A stretch of 64,000 nt of DNA from Candidatus Zixiibacteriota bacterium (lineage in GTDB: Bacteria; Zixibacteria; MSB-5A5; WJJR01): NCBI GenBank assembly GCA_040752595.1, contig JBFMGX010000040.1, forward strand, positions 16,368 to 80,367, in the 5' to 3' direction. The translations under genes and the position numbers were made by a program. This document shows, piece by piece, positions 1 through 7,875 of this stretch. How positions within the stretch are numbered: position 1 is the stretch's first letter; each line of letters starts with the position of its first letter. Under the pieces are notes generated by a model. It saw only the letters and a list, made by a program, of their open reading frames with translations, searched no databases and was not told the DNA's origin.

Positions 1-32
1 ATTGCGATACGCCCCTTCTTGCTCTCTTGCAT
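1..32 (-). CDS. possible 5' end of a gene running off the window
   Basis: A minus-strand ATG at 30-32 opens a short frame (MQESKKGRIA) that continues past the window edge. An AAGGA sequence sits five bases upstream, a good ribosome binding site distance; another ATG lies directly before it. The gene would be downstream of the pil operon terminator, so it would be a separate unit. Ten codons are too few to identify a product or to be sure that it is coding. Confidence 0.25.
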   Translation of the reverse strand, partial: MQESKKGRIA

Positions 33-75
33 CATGTTCCTTAGGGCCTCTGACAAGATGAGCGGGCGAAAGAAC

Positions 76-170
76 TCCCTCACCCGATCCGTCCTCCGGA
101 CGGATCGACCTCTCCCGGAGGGAGAGGTTAGACTTCCCCTCTCCCCTCTGGGGAGAGGGCAGGGTGAGGG
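76..170. repeat. dispersed palindromic repeat, family A, copy 1
   Basis: The stretch begins CTCCCTCACCCGATCC and ends GGGTGAGGG. In between are two nested hairpins: GATCCGTCCTCCGGACGGATC, and CTCTCCCGGAGGGAGAG. The same modules recur at 41190-41306 and 48555-48608 with arms that differ but stay self-complementary. It lies beyond the pil operon terminator. No open reading frame in it looks real. Confidence 0.7.
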
Positions 171-269
171 GCTGTTGCCGGTGCATGACACATGCCGAAG
201 CCACATCGCCCGTTGAACCTCTCATTTTGCTAGACGCTCTTACAGCATTGCCAACCGATGCAGGAATGC

Positions 270-300
270 AAAAACGCCCCGGCCAAGGCCGGGGCGTTCC
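270..300 (-). terminator. rho-independent terminator of the pil operon
   Basis: Read on the minus strand, a GC-rich perfect stem (arm CGCCCCGGCC, 10 bp extended by AA/TT pairs, loop of two to four bases) runs directly into a T-tract. It starts about 20 bases after the pilQ stop codon and is the clearest intrinsic terminator in the window. Confidence 0.9.
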
Positions 301-321
301 AATCTGCATGGACGTGGGATG

Positions 322-1638
322 TCACTTGCCCGGGAAGGACGGTGTGTCGGCGGCGCCCATCAGCGCCGACTCGACAATCGTCGGTGTCACGAAGATGACC
401 AGATCGCGCGATTCGTTGCTCGTCTTCTTGTAGCGGAACAGGGCTCCCAGAAGCGGCACATCCTTCAGCACCGGGATCCCCGTTGTCGTCACGACTTCGT
501 CCTGCGTCGTCAGGCCGCCGATGACCGCGGTCTGGCCGTTCTCGACCACCACGTTCGTCTCGGCGTTGTTCGTGTTGATGATCACGCCCGCCTCGGCAAA
601 GAGGAAGTTTGAACGCTCCGGCTTCATGTAGAGGAGAATCCTGTTTTCGGACGTAATGTGCGGCGTGACGCGCAGGATCGTCCCCACTTCTTCGAACGTG
701 ATGACGACGTCGCCCGAGGCGGAAAATTGCTTGATCGGCACTTTCTGGCCGACCTGAATCCTGGCTTCCTTGTTGTCGACCGTGGTGATCTCGGGATGGG
801 CCACGACCTTCCCCTTGCCCGAAGAGACCAGGGCCGAGATCGTGGCATCGAGATTCCACCCATTGGGCATGAACGAGAATTTGTACTGCCCGTAGGGCGT
901 CAACACGCGTTCGGCCCCGTCGGTCTTCAGCTCGTTGTGGTATTCGTACCCGCGCTTGTCCCGACCGTCACCTGTCCCACTCCAACTGATGCCCAGTTCG
1001 TCGACGAAATCGGAGGACACTTCCAGCAACTTGGCGGAAATCTTGACCTGGCGGGTCTCCCGATCCAGCTCGGCCACGAACTTCTCGATGCGCGTGAGGT
1101 TTCCCGGCTCATCGGAGACCAGAAGCGTGTTTGTGCGTTCATCGACGTCGACTTTGCCGCGTGTCGAGGTCAGCGACCTTAGCGGCTTGACCATGTCTTT
1201 GGCGTTCGCATTCTTGATGTTGAACAGTTGGGTCTCCAGGTCCACCAATTGCCGCTGCTCGGAATTGTGGCGCTCCAAATCCGCTTGATCCCTGAGGTAA
1301 TCCGTGAGTTGCACGACGCGCAGGAACCCCTCCTCTTCCACAACCTTGAGATTGTAGGTACGGGCGAGGATCTCCAGCGCCTGGCGCCATTCGACGTTCT
1401 TCAGGTTGAGCGTGACTTGTCCCTGGACATTCGGGGCGGCAACCAGGTTGACGCCGCCGTATTCGGCCAGGAAGTTCAGCACCGAGCGCACGTCGGCATT
1501 CTGGAAATTGATGTTCTTGATCGGCTCGGAGCCCGGGGATGGGGTGGCGGTCACCAAGAGGCATACAAGACAGGCCAGCCACGCCGCCGTCCACGCCCCA
1601 AGTCTAAACCGGTGGTCTGTATCGAGTCGCATGCTCAT
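322..1638 (-). CDS. pilQ: type IV pilus secretin PilQ, short form
   Basis: Outer membrane secretin that forms the gated pore for the type IV pilus. After a signal peptide (LACLVCLLVTATPSPG) come a secretin/TonB short N-terminal domain (about residues 38-90: NINFQNADVRSVLNFLAEYG), a secretin N-domain (about 105-190) and the C-terminal secretin barrel with the typical 'VGQKVPI' and 'TPHI' strands (about 235-415). It is about 438 residues, much shorter than usual PilQ (around 700), because the N-terminal AMIN domain is absent; an AMIN domain sits instead on the neighbouring PilP-like protein. The ATG at 1638 is chosen because GGAAGGGGAAGGG precedes it and it follows the pilP stop by 16 bases; a further upstream ATG would overlap pilP. 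Last gene of the operon. Confidence 0.93.
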   Translation of the reverse strand: MSMRLDTDHRFRLGAWTAAWLACLVCLLVTATPSPGSEPIKNINFQNADVRSVLNFLAEYGGVNLVAAPNVQGQVTLNLKNVEWRQALEILARTYNLKVVEEEGFLRVVQLTDYLRDQADLERHNSEQRQLVDLETQLFNIKNANAKDMVKPLRSLTSTRGKVDVDERTNTLLVSDEPGNLTRIEKFVAELDRETRQVKISAKLLEVSSDFVDELGISWSGTGDGRDKRGYEYHNELKTDGAERVLTPYGQYKFSFMPNGWNLDATISALVSSGKGKVVAHPEITTVDNKEARIQVGQKVPIKQFSASGDVVITFEEVGTILRVTPHITSENRILLYMKPERSNFLFAEAGVIINTNNAETNVVVENGQTAVIGGLTTQDEVVTTTGIPVLKDVPLLGALFRYKKTSNESRDLVIFVTPTIVESALMGAADTPSFPGK

Positions 1639-1654
1639 CCCTTCCCCTTCCTGT

Positions 1655-3319
1655 TCACTCCGGCAGTGTCGCCGGGACTGGCTCGGTGGTTTGCGTCGCC
1701 GCACCCAGAGACTTCGACGGATCGCTGCCGCGCGCGCTCAACTGCAACGCGACCGTGCGCGTGAATCCATACTCATCAACCGTAAAGAGGACGCGTTGAT
1801 CGCCGACCGACAGCACGCGGCCATTGGCCACGGCATCGCCGGCCCGCATGATATAGCTGTGACCTTCCATGTCTTCCAGAAGCGCCATCGCCCCCTGTTC
1901 ATCCCGCAGGACGCCGACCATCCGCAATGTCTCCACGCTGGGGAGATCGTCGGAGAGGAATCCCGAGCGCAGTCCCTTGAGAAGCGGCTCGAACGGGTCG
2001 CGGCGCCCCAAATCACTGTAGTAGATTTCCGCGCGTTCCGTACCGACCGCGGCAGAGACGACCGTCGTCGGGACGGCCGCTTGCTGACCGGCCAGCCGGA
2101 TGCGCTCCAAGAGGGCCTCACGGTCGAGCGACCCGGCCGGCGTGGGCGGACCTTGTACCATTGGGTCGGTGGGAACGACGCCTTGCTCATCCGGCACGAC
2201 ATCTGCCGTCGTATAGGGACGCGGCGCTGGACCATTCGAGAAGAACTTGGCTTTCAGACGATCCACCAATGACTCCGTGGCCGGCTGGCCGGCCTTGGGA
2301 CCACCGGGCTCGGCGAGCGCTGGTTCTGTCGCGGGCCCTTCGACTGACGCCCAGACTTGGGGCTTGTCGTCTGTCTTCGGTGGATTCGTCTCCGGCACCG
2401 ACGCGACCACACTTCCGGCCGCATCGGACTGGGCCGACATGGCCGGCGGTTCAGCCGAGATCGCGTCAAGATACTCCGGTGCCAAGACCAGCGGATGTGC
2501 AGGCAACTCGAACGGTGTGGTCTCTGTCGGAGCCATAGGAGCCGGCGGACCGTACACCAGAACGGCTCCCTCGCTGCTCGTAGACACCGGCGGGCTCGGT
2601 TGTACCGACACCTCTCCCGGGACGGGAATGAGGTAGGGATCCGCTACGTTCTCAGTGGTTGGTGGGGCCGTCGCAACGACGGTCGGTTCCGCGTCAACGG
2701 CGGGGGCCGGTGCCGGGACCGCTGCCCTTGTACCGTCGCTCTCGGGGCGCATCGACCGCTCGCGTCGCGGCGAGGGCGGTGCCGTCTGCCTCTCGGTGGC
2801 GACGACCGAAGCAGCCATGGGCGCGGGTTCAGCGTGCTCGACCATCCGCGGGGCAGTCGTCGGGACCGCCTCCCACGATGCAAATGCAGATGCTCGAGGA
2901 TCGGATATGACGACAGTCAGGGCATCGTCCCCGGTTCTCAGCGAGTAGGTGGCGGAACCGGCCAAATCGAGCACGACCCGGACGATCGGTTCCGGTTCCA
3001 CAGCATATTGACTCGTGCGGATCTCCCGCACCATGCACGCGGGCAATTGCCCGAAGTTCTTCTGTGGCAACGCGTGCTTGGCGCCACAGAAATTCAACAC
3101 GATCCGGAACGGCCGGTCGGCTTCGGCGGGCTGGCTGAAATGGTCACACAGCATGCGCGCCGGCACGGGGACCGACAGTTCCGTGAAGTCACCGACGTGG
3201 CGCAAACTGAGGTTGCGCACGTCGGCGGCGTGAACGGCACCCGTGGCGGCGAGCATGAGGACCGTGCAGGCCGTCGCGACCGCCGGGATCTTGCGAATCG
3301 GAGCATTCATGGCACTCAT
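1655..3319 (-). CDS. pilP: AMIN-PilP fusion, pilus alignment protein
   Basis: The protein (554 aa) has a signal peptide (VATACTVLMLAATGAVHA), then an AMIN-type domain (about 35-150: NLSLRHVGDFTELSVPVPA) normally found at the start of PilQ and thought to bind peptidoglycan. A long Pro/Ala/Thr-rich spacer follows (about 150-450). The C-terminus is a PilP/GspC-like beta domain (RDPFEPLL...LRMVGVLRDEQGAMALLE...GDAVANGRVLSVGD). PilP links the PilM/N/O inner membrane complex to PilQ. The start overlaps the pilO stop as ATGA; an ATG nine bases later (3310) is equally possible and has AAAGGA nine bases upstream. Ordinary PilP is under 200 residues and has no AMIN domain. Function is inferred from domain and position. 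Confidence 0.82.
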   Translation of the reverse strand: MSAMNAPIRKIPAVATACTVLMLAATGAVHAADVRNLSLRHVGDFTELSVPVPARMLCDHFSQPAEADRPFRIVLNFCGAKHALPQKNFGQLPACMVREIRTSQYAVEPEPIVRVVLDLAGSATYSLRTGDDALTVVISDPRASAFASWEAVPTTAPRMVEHAEPAPMAASVVATERQTAPPSPRRERSMRPESDGTRAAVPAPAPAVDAEPTVVATAPPTTENVADPYLIPVPGEVSVQPSPPVSTSSEGAVLVYGPPAPMAPTETTPFELPAHPLVLAPEYLDAISAEPPAMSAQSDAAGSVVASVPETNPPKTDDKPQVWASVEGPATEPALAEPGGPKAGQPATESLVDRLKAKFFSNGPAPRPYTTADVVPDEQGVVPTDPMVQGPPTPAGSLDREALLERIRLAGQQAAVPTTVVSAAVGTERAEIYYSDLGRRDPFEPLLKGLRSGFLSDDLPSVETLRMVGVLRDEQGAMALLEDMEGHSYIMRAGDAVANGRVLSVGDQRVLFTVDEYGFTRTVALQLSARGSDPSKSLGAATQTTEPVPATLPE

Positions 3320-3942
3320 TCCTTTGTCGCTCCCTCGGTCGTCGGTTCATCCAGCAACACCAGGCGTTCCGATTCCTTGACGCGATAGGTGGAGATCAAC
3401 ATGGTCGCACTCACCGTGTATCCCCCCGTGGCCGCCTCCGGGTTGTCGCGGTCGGTCACCATCGACAGTTCCAACTCGCGTACGCCGACGATGAACGGCA
3501 AGTTGGAGATCCGAGAGACAAAATCCCCCAGATCATGATAGGTCGAATGGACCAGGAGCTTGAAGCTCTGGCGATCGTAAAATCCCTCGGAGACGCCGGG
3601 AAGCGGTTCGATCGCGCCGACCCGGGATGACGTCTCCAAGGCGGCGGCGTGGATCTTGCTCAGCAGCGGTGATAGTTGATCATCCTCGGGAAGGAGCTGA
3701 GAGATCGTGCGATATCGCCGGGTCAAATCGGCGTATTCCGCCTTCAAGGTCTCGAGGGACCGGAACTTCATTTCCACATTCTTCAGCTCAGTTTCCAGCG
3801 CCTCCAACCGGGTGTAGCCGCCATCGATCTTCTCCTGATAGCCGCTGTAGACCTTGGCGTACCAGAAGTAGGCCACCACGAACCCGGCGAGAGCCGCCAA
3901 GAGCCATTTTTGTGTCTGAGGATTCCTCAGGTCCATAGCCAT
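3316..3942 (-). CDS. pilO: type IV pilus inner membrane protein PilO
   Basis: A bitopic inner membrane protein of the pilus alignment complex, which forms heterodimers with PilN. One transmembrane helix (WLLAALAGFVVAYFWYA, about 14-30) is followed by a coiled coil (about 40-85, KIDGGYTRLEALETELKNVE) and a ferredoxin-like periplasmic domain (about 90-190, with PLLSKIHAAALE and FVSRISNLPFIVGVRELE). Length (208 aa) is normal. It overlaps pilP by four bases and follows pilN by 27 bases. Confidence 0.9.
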   Translation of the reverse strand: MAMDLRNPQTQKWLLAALAGFVVAYFWYAKVYSGYQEKIDGGYTRLEALETELKNVEMKFRSLETLKAEYADLTRRYRTISQLLPEDDQLSPLLSKIHAAALETSSRVGAIEPLPGVSEGFYDRQSFKLLVHSTYHDLGDFVSRISNLPFIVGVRELELSMVTDRDNPEAATGGYTVSATMLISTYRVKESERLVLLDEPTTEGATKE

Positions 3943-3969
3943 CCATCCATCGGCGCCCAGAAACGCCGT

Positions 3970-4713
3970 CTACGGGGCGACCTCCCCGGTGTGCTCTTCG
4001 TCACGATTCGAGATCGGCTCACTCACGTCTTCTGCGGGCAACTCGCTCAGCTTCGTCGGCGTTCCCTGATCACCGACTCCTTCCGGTGAATGATCCACCG
4101 GCTCCAGGCTGCAGACGGCGGCGAACTGATACACCCGTCGCCCCTGCACATCAGTGAATTGGGCGCGCCGCAATCCCACGTGACTGAAGCGCGGCGAGTC
4201 CTGCATGTTCAGGATCATATTCGCCAGACTGCTGATCGAGTAGCAGTACCCTTCCAGCACGTAGTCGTTGCGGACCGGCGCGGCCGACGAGTCCACCGCC
4301 GCGCCCTTGCCCTTGGTATCCGGTTTGGCCTTCATCTCATCGCGGCGGAAGGAGGTGAGCCACAGATAGTCGGGGATGACGGCGGCAACGTCCTCGAGGT
4401 TGCGCACCCAGTCCCCCCGGTCGCGGTCGAGCAGCTCGATCGCTTCGAGCCGCCTCATAATACTGGACTTGACCGTCGTCAGGCGGTCGACCACGGCGAT
4501 GTCGTCGCGCATGCCATCGGCGCGTTCCCTGGCACGTTCAATCGCGGCATTCACGCGGGCATATCGCCAGGTCTGCATCAACGTCAGACCGATCAGCGCC
4601 CCCCCGAAAATCGCCGCCACGCCCACGCCGATCAGCGCCGCGCGCGGCAGCGCCAGGGCGCCGGTTCTACGCCGCATCTCCCGCGGCAACAGGTTGATCT
4701 CGATCATTGCCAT
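3970..4713 (-). CDS. pilN: type IV pilus inner membrane protein PilN
   Basis: The N-terminal cytoplasmic peptide MIEINLLPRE is the PilM-binding signature of PilN (INLLP). One transmembrane helix follows (AALIGVGVAAIFGGALIGLTLM), then a periplasmic coiled coil and a ferredoxin-like domain. At 247 residues it is somewhat longer than usual: there is an insertion near 145-165 (DTKGKGAAVDSSAAPV) and an acidic C-terminal tail from about 215. Six bases separate it from pilM. The first ATG (MAM...) and the second, two codons later, are both usable. Confidence 0.9.
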   Translation of the reverse strand: MAMIEINLLPREMRRRTGALALPRAALIGVGVAAIFGGALIGLTLMQTWRYARVNAAIERARERADGMRDDIAVVDRLTTVKSSIMRRLEAIELLDRDRGDWVRNLEDVAAVIPDYLWLTSFRRDEMKAKPDTKGKGAAVDSSAAPVRNDYVLEGYCYSISSLANMILNMQDSPRFSHVGLRRAQFTDVQGRRVYQFAAVCSLEPVDHSPEGVGDQGTPTKLSELPAEDVSEPISNRDEEHTGEVAP

Positions 4714-4719
4714 AGTCTG

Positions 4720-5775
4720 TCAGACCTCACGCGACGCCAGCCCCACGCCCACGGCCAACAGCGGCGCGATCTTCTCCGGATCAATGCCGCCGAATAACTC
4801 CGGATCGTATTCGATGTTCCGTAGAGGATTGGCGATTTCAATCGGCACGTTCAGCTTCGACTGCACGCACTCGGGCAGAAACGGGATCAGCGCCCCGCCG
4901 CCGGAGAGGACAATCCAATCGACGGAGTCGGTCTTGGCCAGTGTGCGGAAGTACGAGAACGCCACTTCCAGACCCGTGAGCAGTTCCGCCGCCGCCGAAC
5001 GGACGGTCGCCCGCAGCATGTCCTGATCGACCGACGTTTCCAGTTCCCCTTTGAGGACCTTCAACGCCAGTTCCTGATTGAGGCGGAACTCGCGCTGGAT
5101 GACCTCGTAGAGCATGCGCCCGCCGGCGGACACGTCGCGGGTGGAGTGATACGCCCCGTCCTTCAGGAAGATCACGTTGGTCGTGTCGAAGCCGATGTTC
5201 ACCAACGCGGTGACGCGCTCCGGATCGATATCGTAGTTGATGACATAGGAATTCAGGACGGCGAACGCGTCGGTGTCGACCAGACTCACCTTCAATCCGG
5301 CGTCCTCGACCAGGTGGAGGTACTCCGAGAGGAACTCCCGTCGCGCGGCGACCAGGAGGACTTCCATCTTGCCCCGGTCGGGATCGGTGCGGAGGATGTG
5401 ATAGTCCATCGACACGTCGTCGACATCGAACGGGCTGCGCTGATCGGCTTCGAGCAGAATCGTCTCCTCGGCCTCGCTGCCGGTCCGGTGATCGACCTCG
5501 AACTTGTCGGTGATCACGCCATGCCCGGCGATGGAGACCGCCACGTCGGTCGTGCGGGGATCACACTGGTCGATGAGGCCCTGGATGTTGAGGATGATGG
5601 CGTCACGATCCTTGATCTCGTGAGACACCATGGCCTCCGTGGGCATCTCGCGGATTCCCGCCGCCGACAGCGAATAGCCGTCGGCGTGTCGGTCGAGCCG
5701 CACGAATTTGAGCGCGTTGGCGCCAATGTCGAGGGCCGCCACCGACTTGGCACGGCGCCGGAATGGCAGTTGCAT
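4720..5775 (-). CDS. pilM: type IV pilus assembly ATPase-fold protein PilM
   Basis: An actin/FtsA-like cytoplasmic protein that binds ATP and the N-terminal tail of PilN. Recognised by the phosphate-1 loop (VAALDIGANALKFVRL, about 13-28), the AVSIAGHGVITDKFEV strand, the second phosphate loop (ALVNIGFDTTNVIFL) and the SGGGALIPFL adenosine motif near the C-terminus. Length (351 aa) is normal. GGAGG lies about 10 bases before the ATG. It is the first pilus structural gene after the response regulator at 6012-7478; the 236-base gap between them may hold a promoter, but none is clear. Confidence 0.93.
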   Translation of the reverse strand: MQLPFRRRAKSVAALDIGANALKFVRLDRHADGYSLSAAGIREMPTEAMVSHEIKDRDAIILNIQGLIDQCDPRTTDVAVSIAGHGVITDKFEVDHRTGSEAEETILLEADQRSPFDVDDVSMDYHILRTDPDRGKMEVLLVAARREFLSEYLHLVEDAGLKVSLVDTDAFAVLNSYVINYDIDPERVTALVNIGFDTTNVIFLKDGAYHSTRDVSAGGRMLYEVIQREFRLNQELALKVLKGELETSVDQDMLRATVRSAAAELLTGLEVAFSYFRTLAKTDSVDWIVLSGGGALIPFLPECVQSKLNVPIEIANPLRNIEYDPELFGGIDPEKIAPLLAVGVGLASREV

Positions 5776-6011
5776 CAGAGTTCCGCCTCCATAGAAACCG
5801 CGGCCAGCGGCCGCTTCGCGTCATGATCCGTTCATCGGTGCGAGTCGGCGGGCGCTGTCGCCAACGCTTGCCCTTTCCCGCCAAGTCCGCGACTGTCTCT
5901 AACTGCATCGGCTGTGTGCCGTGTGTGTTTTAGGGGTTTTTTTGCCCACCCAGCCCAGTGCGGGATCTGTCCCACACTCATGTCATCTTACGGCACAATC
6001 GAACCAGGCGG

Positions 6012-7478
6012 TCAGACATCATCGGGGCGCAACGCGCCGACCTGCCGACCCGTCAATTCCAAGGCGCGCTTCATGCGCTCCCGCAAGGTGTTGCGCGAGA
6101 TCCCCAGAAGTTGCGCGGCGCGCACCTGATTCTGGTCGGTTGCTTTCAGCGCGGTTTCGACCAACACCTCCTCCAGCGCCGCTGTCATCCCCGCATAGAC
6201 CTGCCCCGGTGCGGCCGCCGCCACTTGCGCGAAGACCGGGTCCACGACACGCGCGAAAAGATCGCGGTACTCCCGATGCGCCTCCGACATGTCCAGCGTG
6301 GCGCACACCGGCACATCGTCCAAGCTGGGAAAGTCATCACCCATGAGCTCCGATTCGCGCGACAGGACGACCGCCATGTGAATGGTGTTCTCCAACTCAC
6401 GGACGTTTCCGGGCCAATGGTGGTGCAGGAGTTTCTCATAGGCCGCCGCCGACAGGGGCCTGGGGTCGCGATGCTCCAGGTGGGAGTACTTCCTGATGAA
6501 GTAGTCGCTCAGAAGCCGGACGTCCGCTTTGCGTTCGCGCAGCGGCGGCAAAAACAGAGATACGACTTTCAACTTGTAGAAGAGGTCCACGCGGAAGCGC
6601 CCCTCCTTCATCGCATCCACCAGACTGCGACTCGAGGCGGCGATGATACGAACATCGAGGGCGATGAAGCCGCCGCCGCCCGGCTGTTCGCAGCGTCCCT
6701 CCTCCAAGACACGGAAGAGGCGGCTCTGGACCAAAGGCGACAGATCGGCGACCTCATCCAAGAAGACCGTGCCCCCGTCGGCCAACTCCAGCTTGCCGCG
6801 GCCCGTGGCCGGGGAGCGCACGCTGTTGTCGAGCGGCTCGCCGAACAACTCGTACTCGAGGTGCGAGGGCGACGTGGCGTTGCAGCTCACGGAGAAGAAG
6901 GGACCATCGGCACGGGACGAGTTCCGGTGAATGGCGCGTGCCACCAGTTCCTTGCCGGTCCCCGTCTCCCCCAGAAGCAGAACCGGGGCATCACTCTCTG
7001 CGATCTGACCAATCAGCTTCGCCACAGCCACGATTTCGGGGGACTTTCCGAGAATCTGATCCTTGGCCAACGGCACGTCGTCATCCGCCCTCGGAGAAAC
7101 AGGACTGGTGTTGCCGATGGCCCGGTTGAGGATCTGCTCCAAGTGGGCCAGGCGGAACGGCTTGGCCAGGTATTCGAATGCCTTTTCCTTCATCGCCTCG
7201 ATCGCGTTGTCGGTGGACACGTACCCCGACACGATGATCACCGGAGTATCGGGCCGGTCGGCCTTGATCTGTCGCAGCAGCTCCAAGCCGGACATTGAGG
7301 GGAGATGGACGTCCAGGATGATGGCATCGGGACGGGAGGCACGAACCGCTGGCATGACATCGGCACCGTCGCCGACAACGTCGATCTGATAGCGTTCCGG
7401 AGACAGATAGTTGCTAACTGCCTGTGCGATTTCGGGATCATCGTCCACCAGGACGATCTTGAGACGACGTTCGCTCAC
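6012..7478 (-). CDS. NtrC-type response regulator with degenerate AAA+ domain
   Basis: Domain order is receiver (VLVDDDPE; phosphoacceptor Asp about residue 56; Lys about 106), AAA+ domain (Walker A GETGTGKE about 170-177; Walker B GGTVFLDEV about 236-244) and Fis-type helix-turn-helix (NQVRAAQLLGISRNTLRERM). The GAFTGA loop that contacts sigma-54 is missing: the usual ELFGH-x-KGAFTGA is replaced by ELFGEPLDNSVRSPATGRGK. The sensor I Asn of AATN is Ser (AASS) and DLYYRLNV reads DLFYKLKV. It may therefore bind DNA without activating sigma-54. The GTG at 7478 is preferred because GGAGG sits six bases upstream; the ATG two codons earlier touches the GGAGG. Position suggests pilus regulation (PilR-like), which is inference. 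Confidence 0.88.
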   Translation of the reverse strand: MSERRLKIVLVDDDPEIAQAVSNYLSPERYQIDVVGDGADVMPAVRASRPDAIILDVHLPSMSGLELLRQIKADRPDTPVIIVSGYVSTDNAIEAMKEKAFEYLAKPFRLAHLEQILNRAIGNTSPVSPRADDDVPLAKDQILGKSPEIVAVAKLIGQIAESDAPVLLLGETGTGKELVARAIHRNSSRADGPFFSVSCNATSPSHLEYELFGEPLDNSVRSPATGRGKLELADGGTVFLDEVADLSPLVQSRLFRVLEEGRCEQPGGGGFIALDVRIIAASSRSLVDAMKEGRFRVDLFYKLKVVSLFLPPLRERKADVRLLSDYFIRKYSHLEHRDPRPLSAAAYEKLLHHHWPGNVRELENTIHMAVVLSRESELMGDDFPSLDDVPVCATLDMSEAHREYRDLFARVVDPVFAQVAAAAPGQVYAGMTAALEEVLVETALKATDQNQVRAAQLLGISRNTLRERMKRALELTGRQVGALRPDDV

Positions 7479-7484
7479 GCGCAT

Positions 7485-7875
7485 CCTCCGTTGACCATAA
7501 GACCGACCCGTATAATCGGGTTATCGGACGATGGGGCGTGAAGTTGACGCGGGAAGGCGACCCTCGTCCGCGATCCTGCACCAAATGTCGCCGGACTACC
7601 GTCGGTGAGTCCCGGTCGGCTCCACAATTGGCGGGCTAGGGGCTGAAGCCCGTGTTTACCGGATCATCATGGAGATGCTGTGGCGGACTCATTCGGGCGG
7701 GAAAAGCAGATCCCTCGCTTCGCTCGGGATGACAAATGGAGGGTACGAAGCATTCCGCGCGTCTCCCCCGACACGCGCCCGAGTGTCTGCAGGACACGCA
7801 CAAGCCCCCGGAGCGTCGCTCCGAGGGCTTGCGCGTGCCACCCGAGGAGATCGTGGTCGACTCCTCAATGATTGC
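7485..7875. other. 391-base intergenic region with repeats
   Basis: No credible gene. From the regulator toward the protease it holds a family C palindrome (7632-7659, GGGCTAGGGGCTGAAGCCC then GTTTAC), a family B repeat arm (7704-7736, AGCAGATCCC...CGGGATGACA) and the hairpin at 7801-7831. A plus-strand TATAAT at 7511 has TTGACC only 14 bases upstream and no gene downstream, so no promoter is claimed. Confidence 0.6.
7801..7831 (-). terminator. likely terminator hairpin of the subtilase gene
   Basis: CAAGCCCCCGGAGCG pairs with CGCTCCGAGGGCTTG around a three-base loop, with one mismatch. It lies about 45 bases beyond the subtilase stop codon in the direction of transcription. There is no T-tract on the minus strand, so termination is inferred from position and stem strength only. 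Confidence 0.5.

Noticed and set aside
5866..5890. GG-N10-GC pattern upstream of pilM resembling a sigma-54 promoter
   Set aside because: Only the GG and GC doublets fit; the bases around them (AGGGCA, TTGGC) depart from TGGCAC-N5-TTGCA. Too weak to list.
5958..7298. 446-codon open frame on the plus strand
   Set aside because: Antisense to the NtrC-type regulator, which has clear domains; no ribosome binding site or recognisable motif.
7491..7516. Possible plus-strand promoter (TTGACC, TATAAT)
   Set aside because: The spacer is only 14 bases, and no plus-strand gene follows before the subtilase gene on the other strand.
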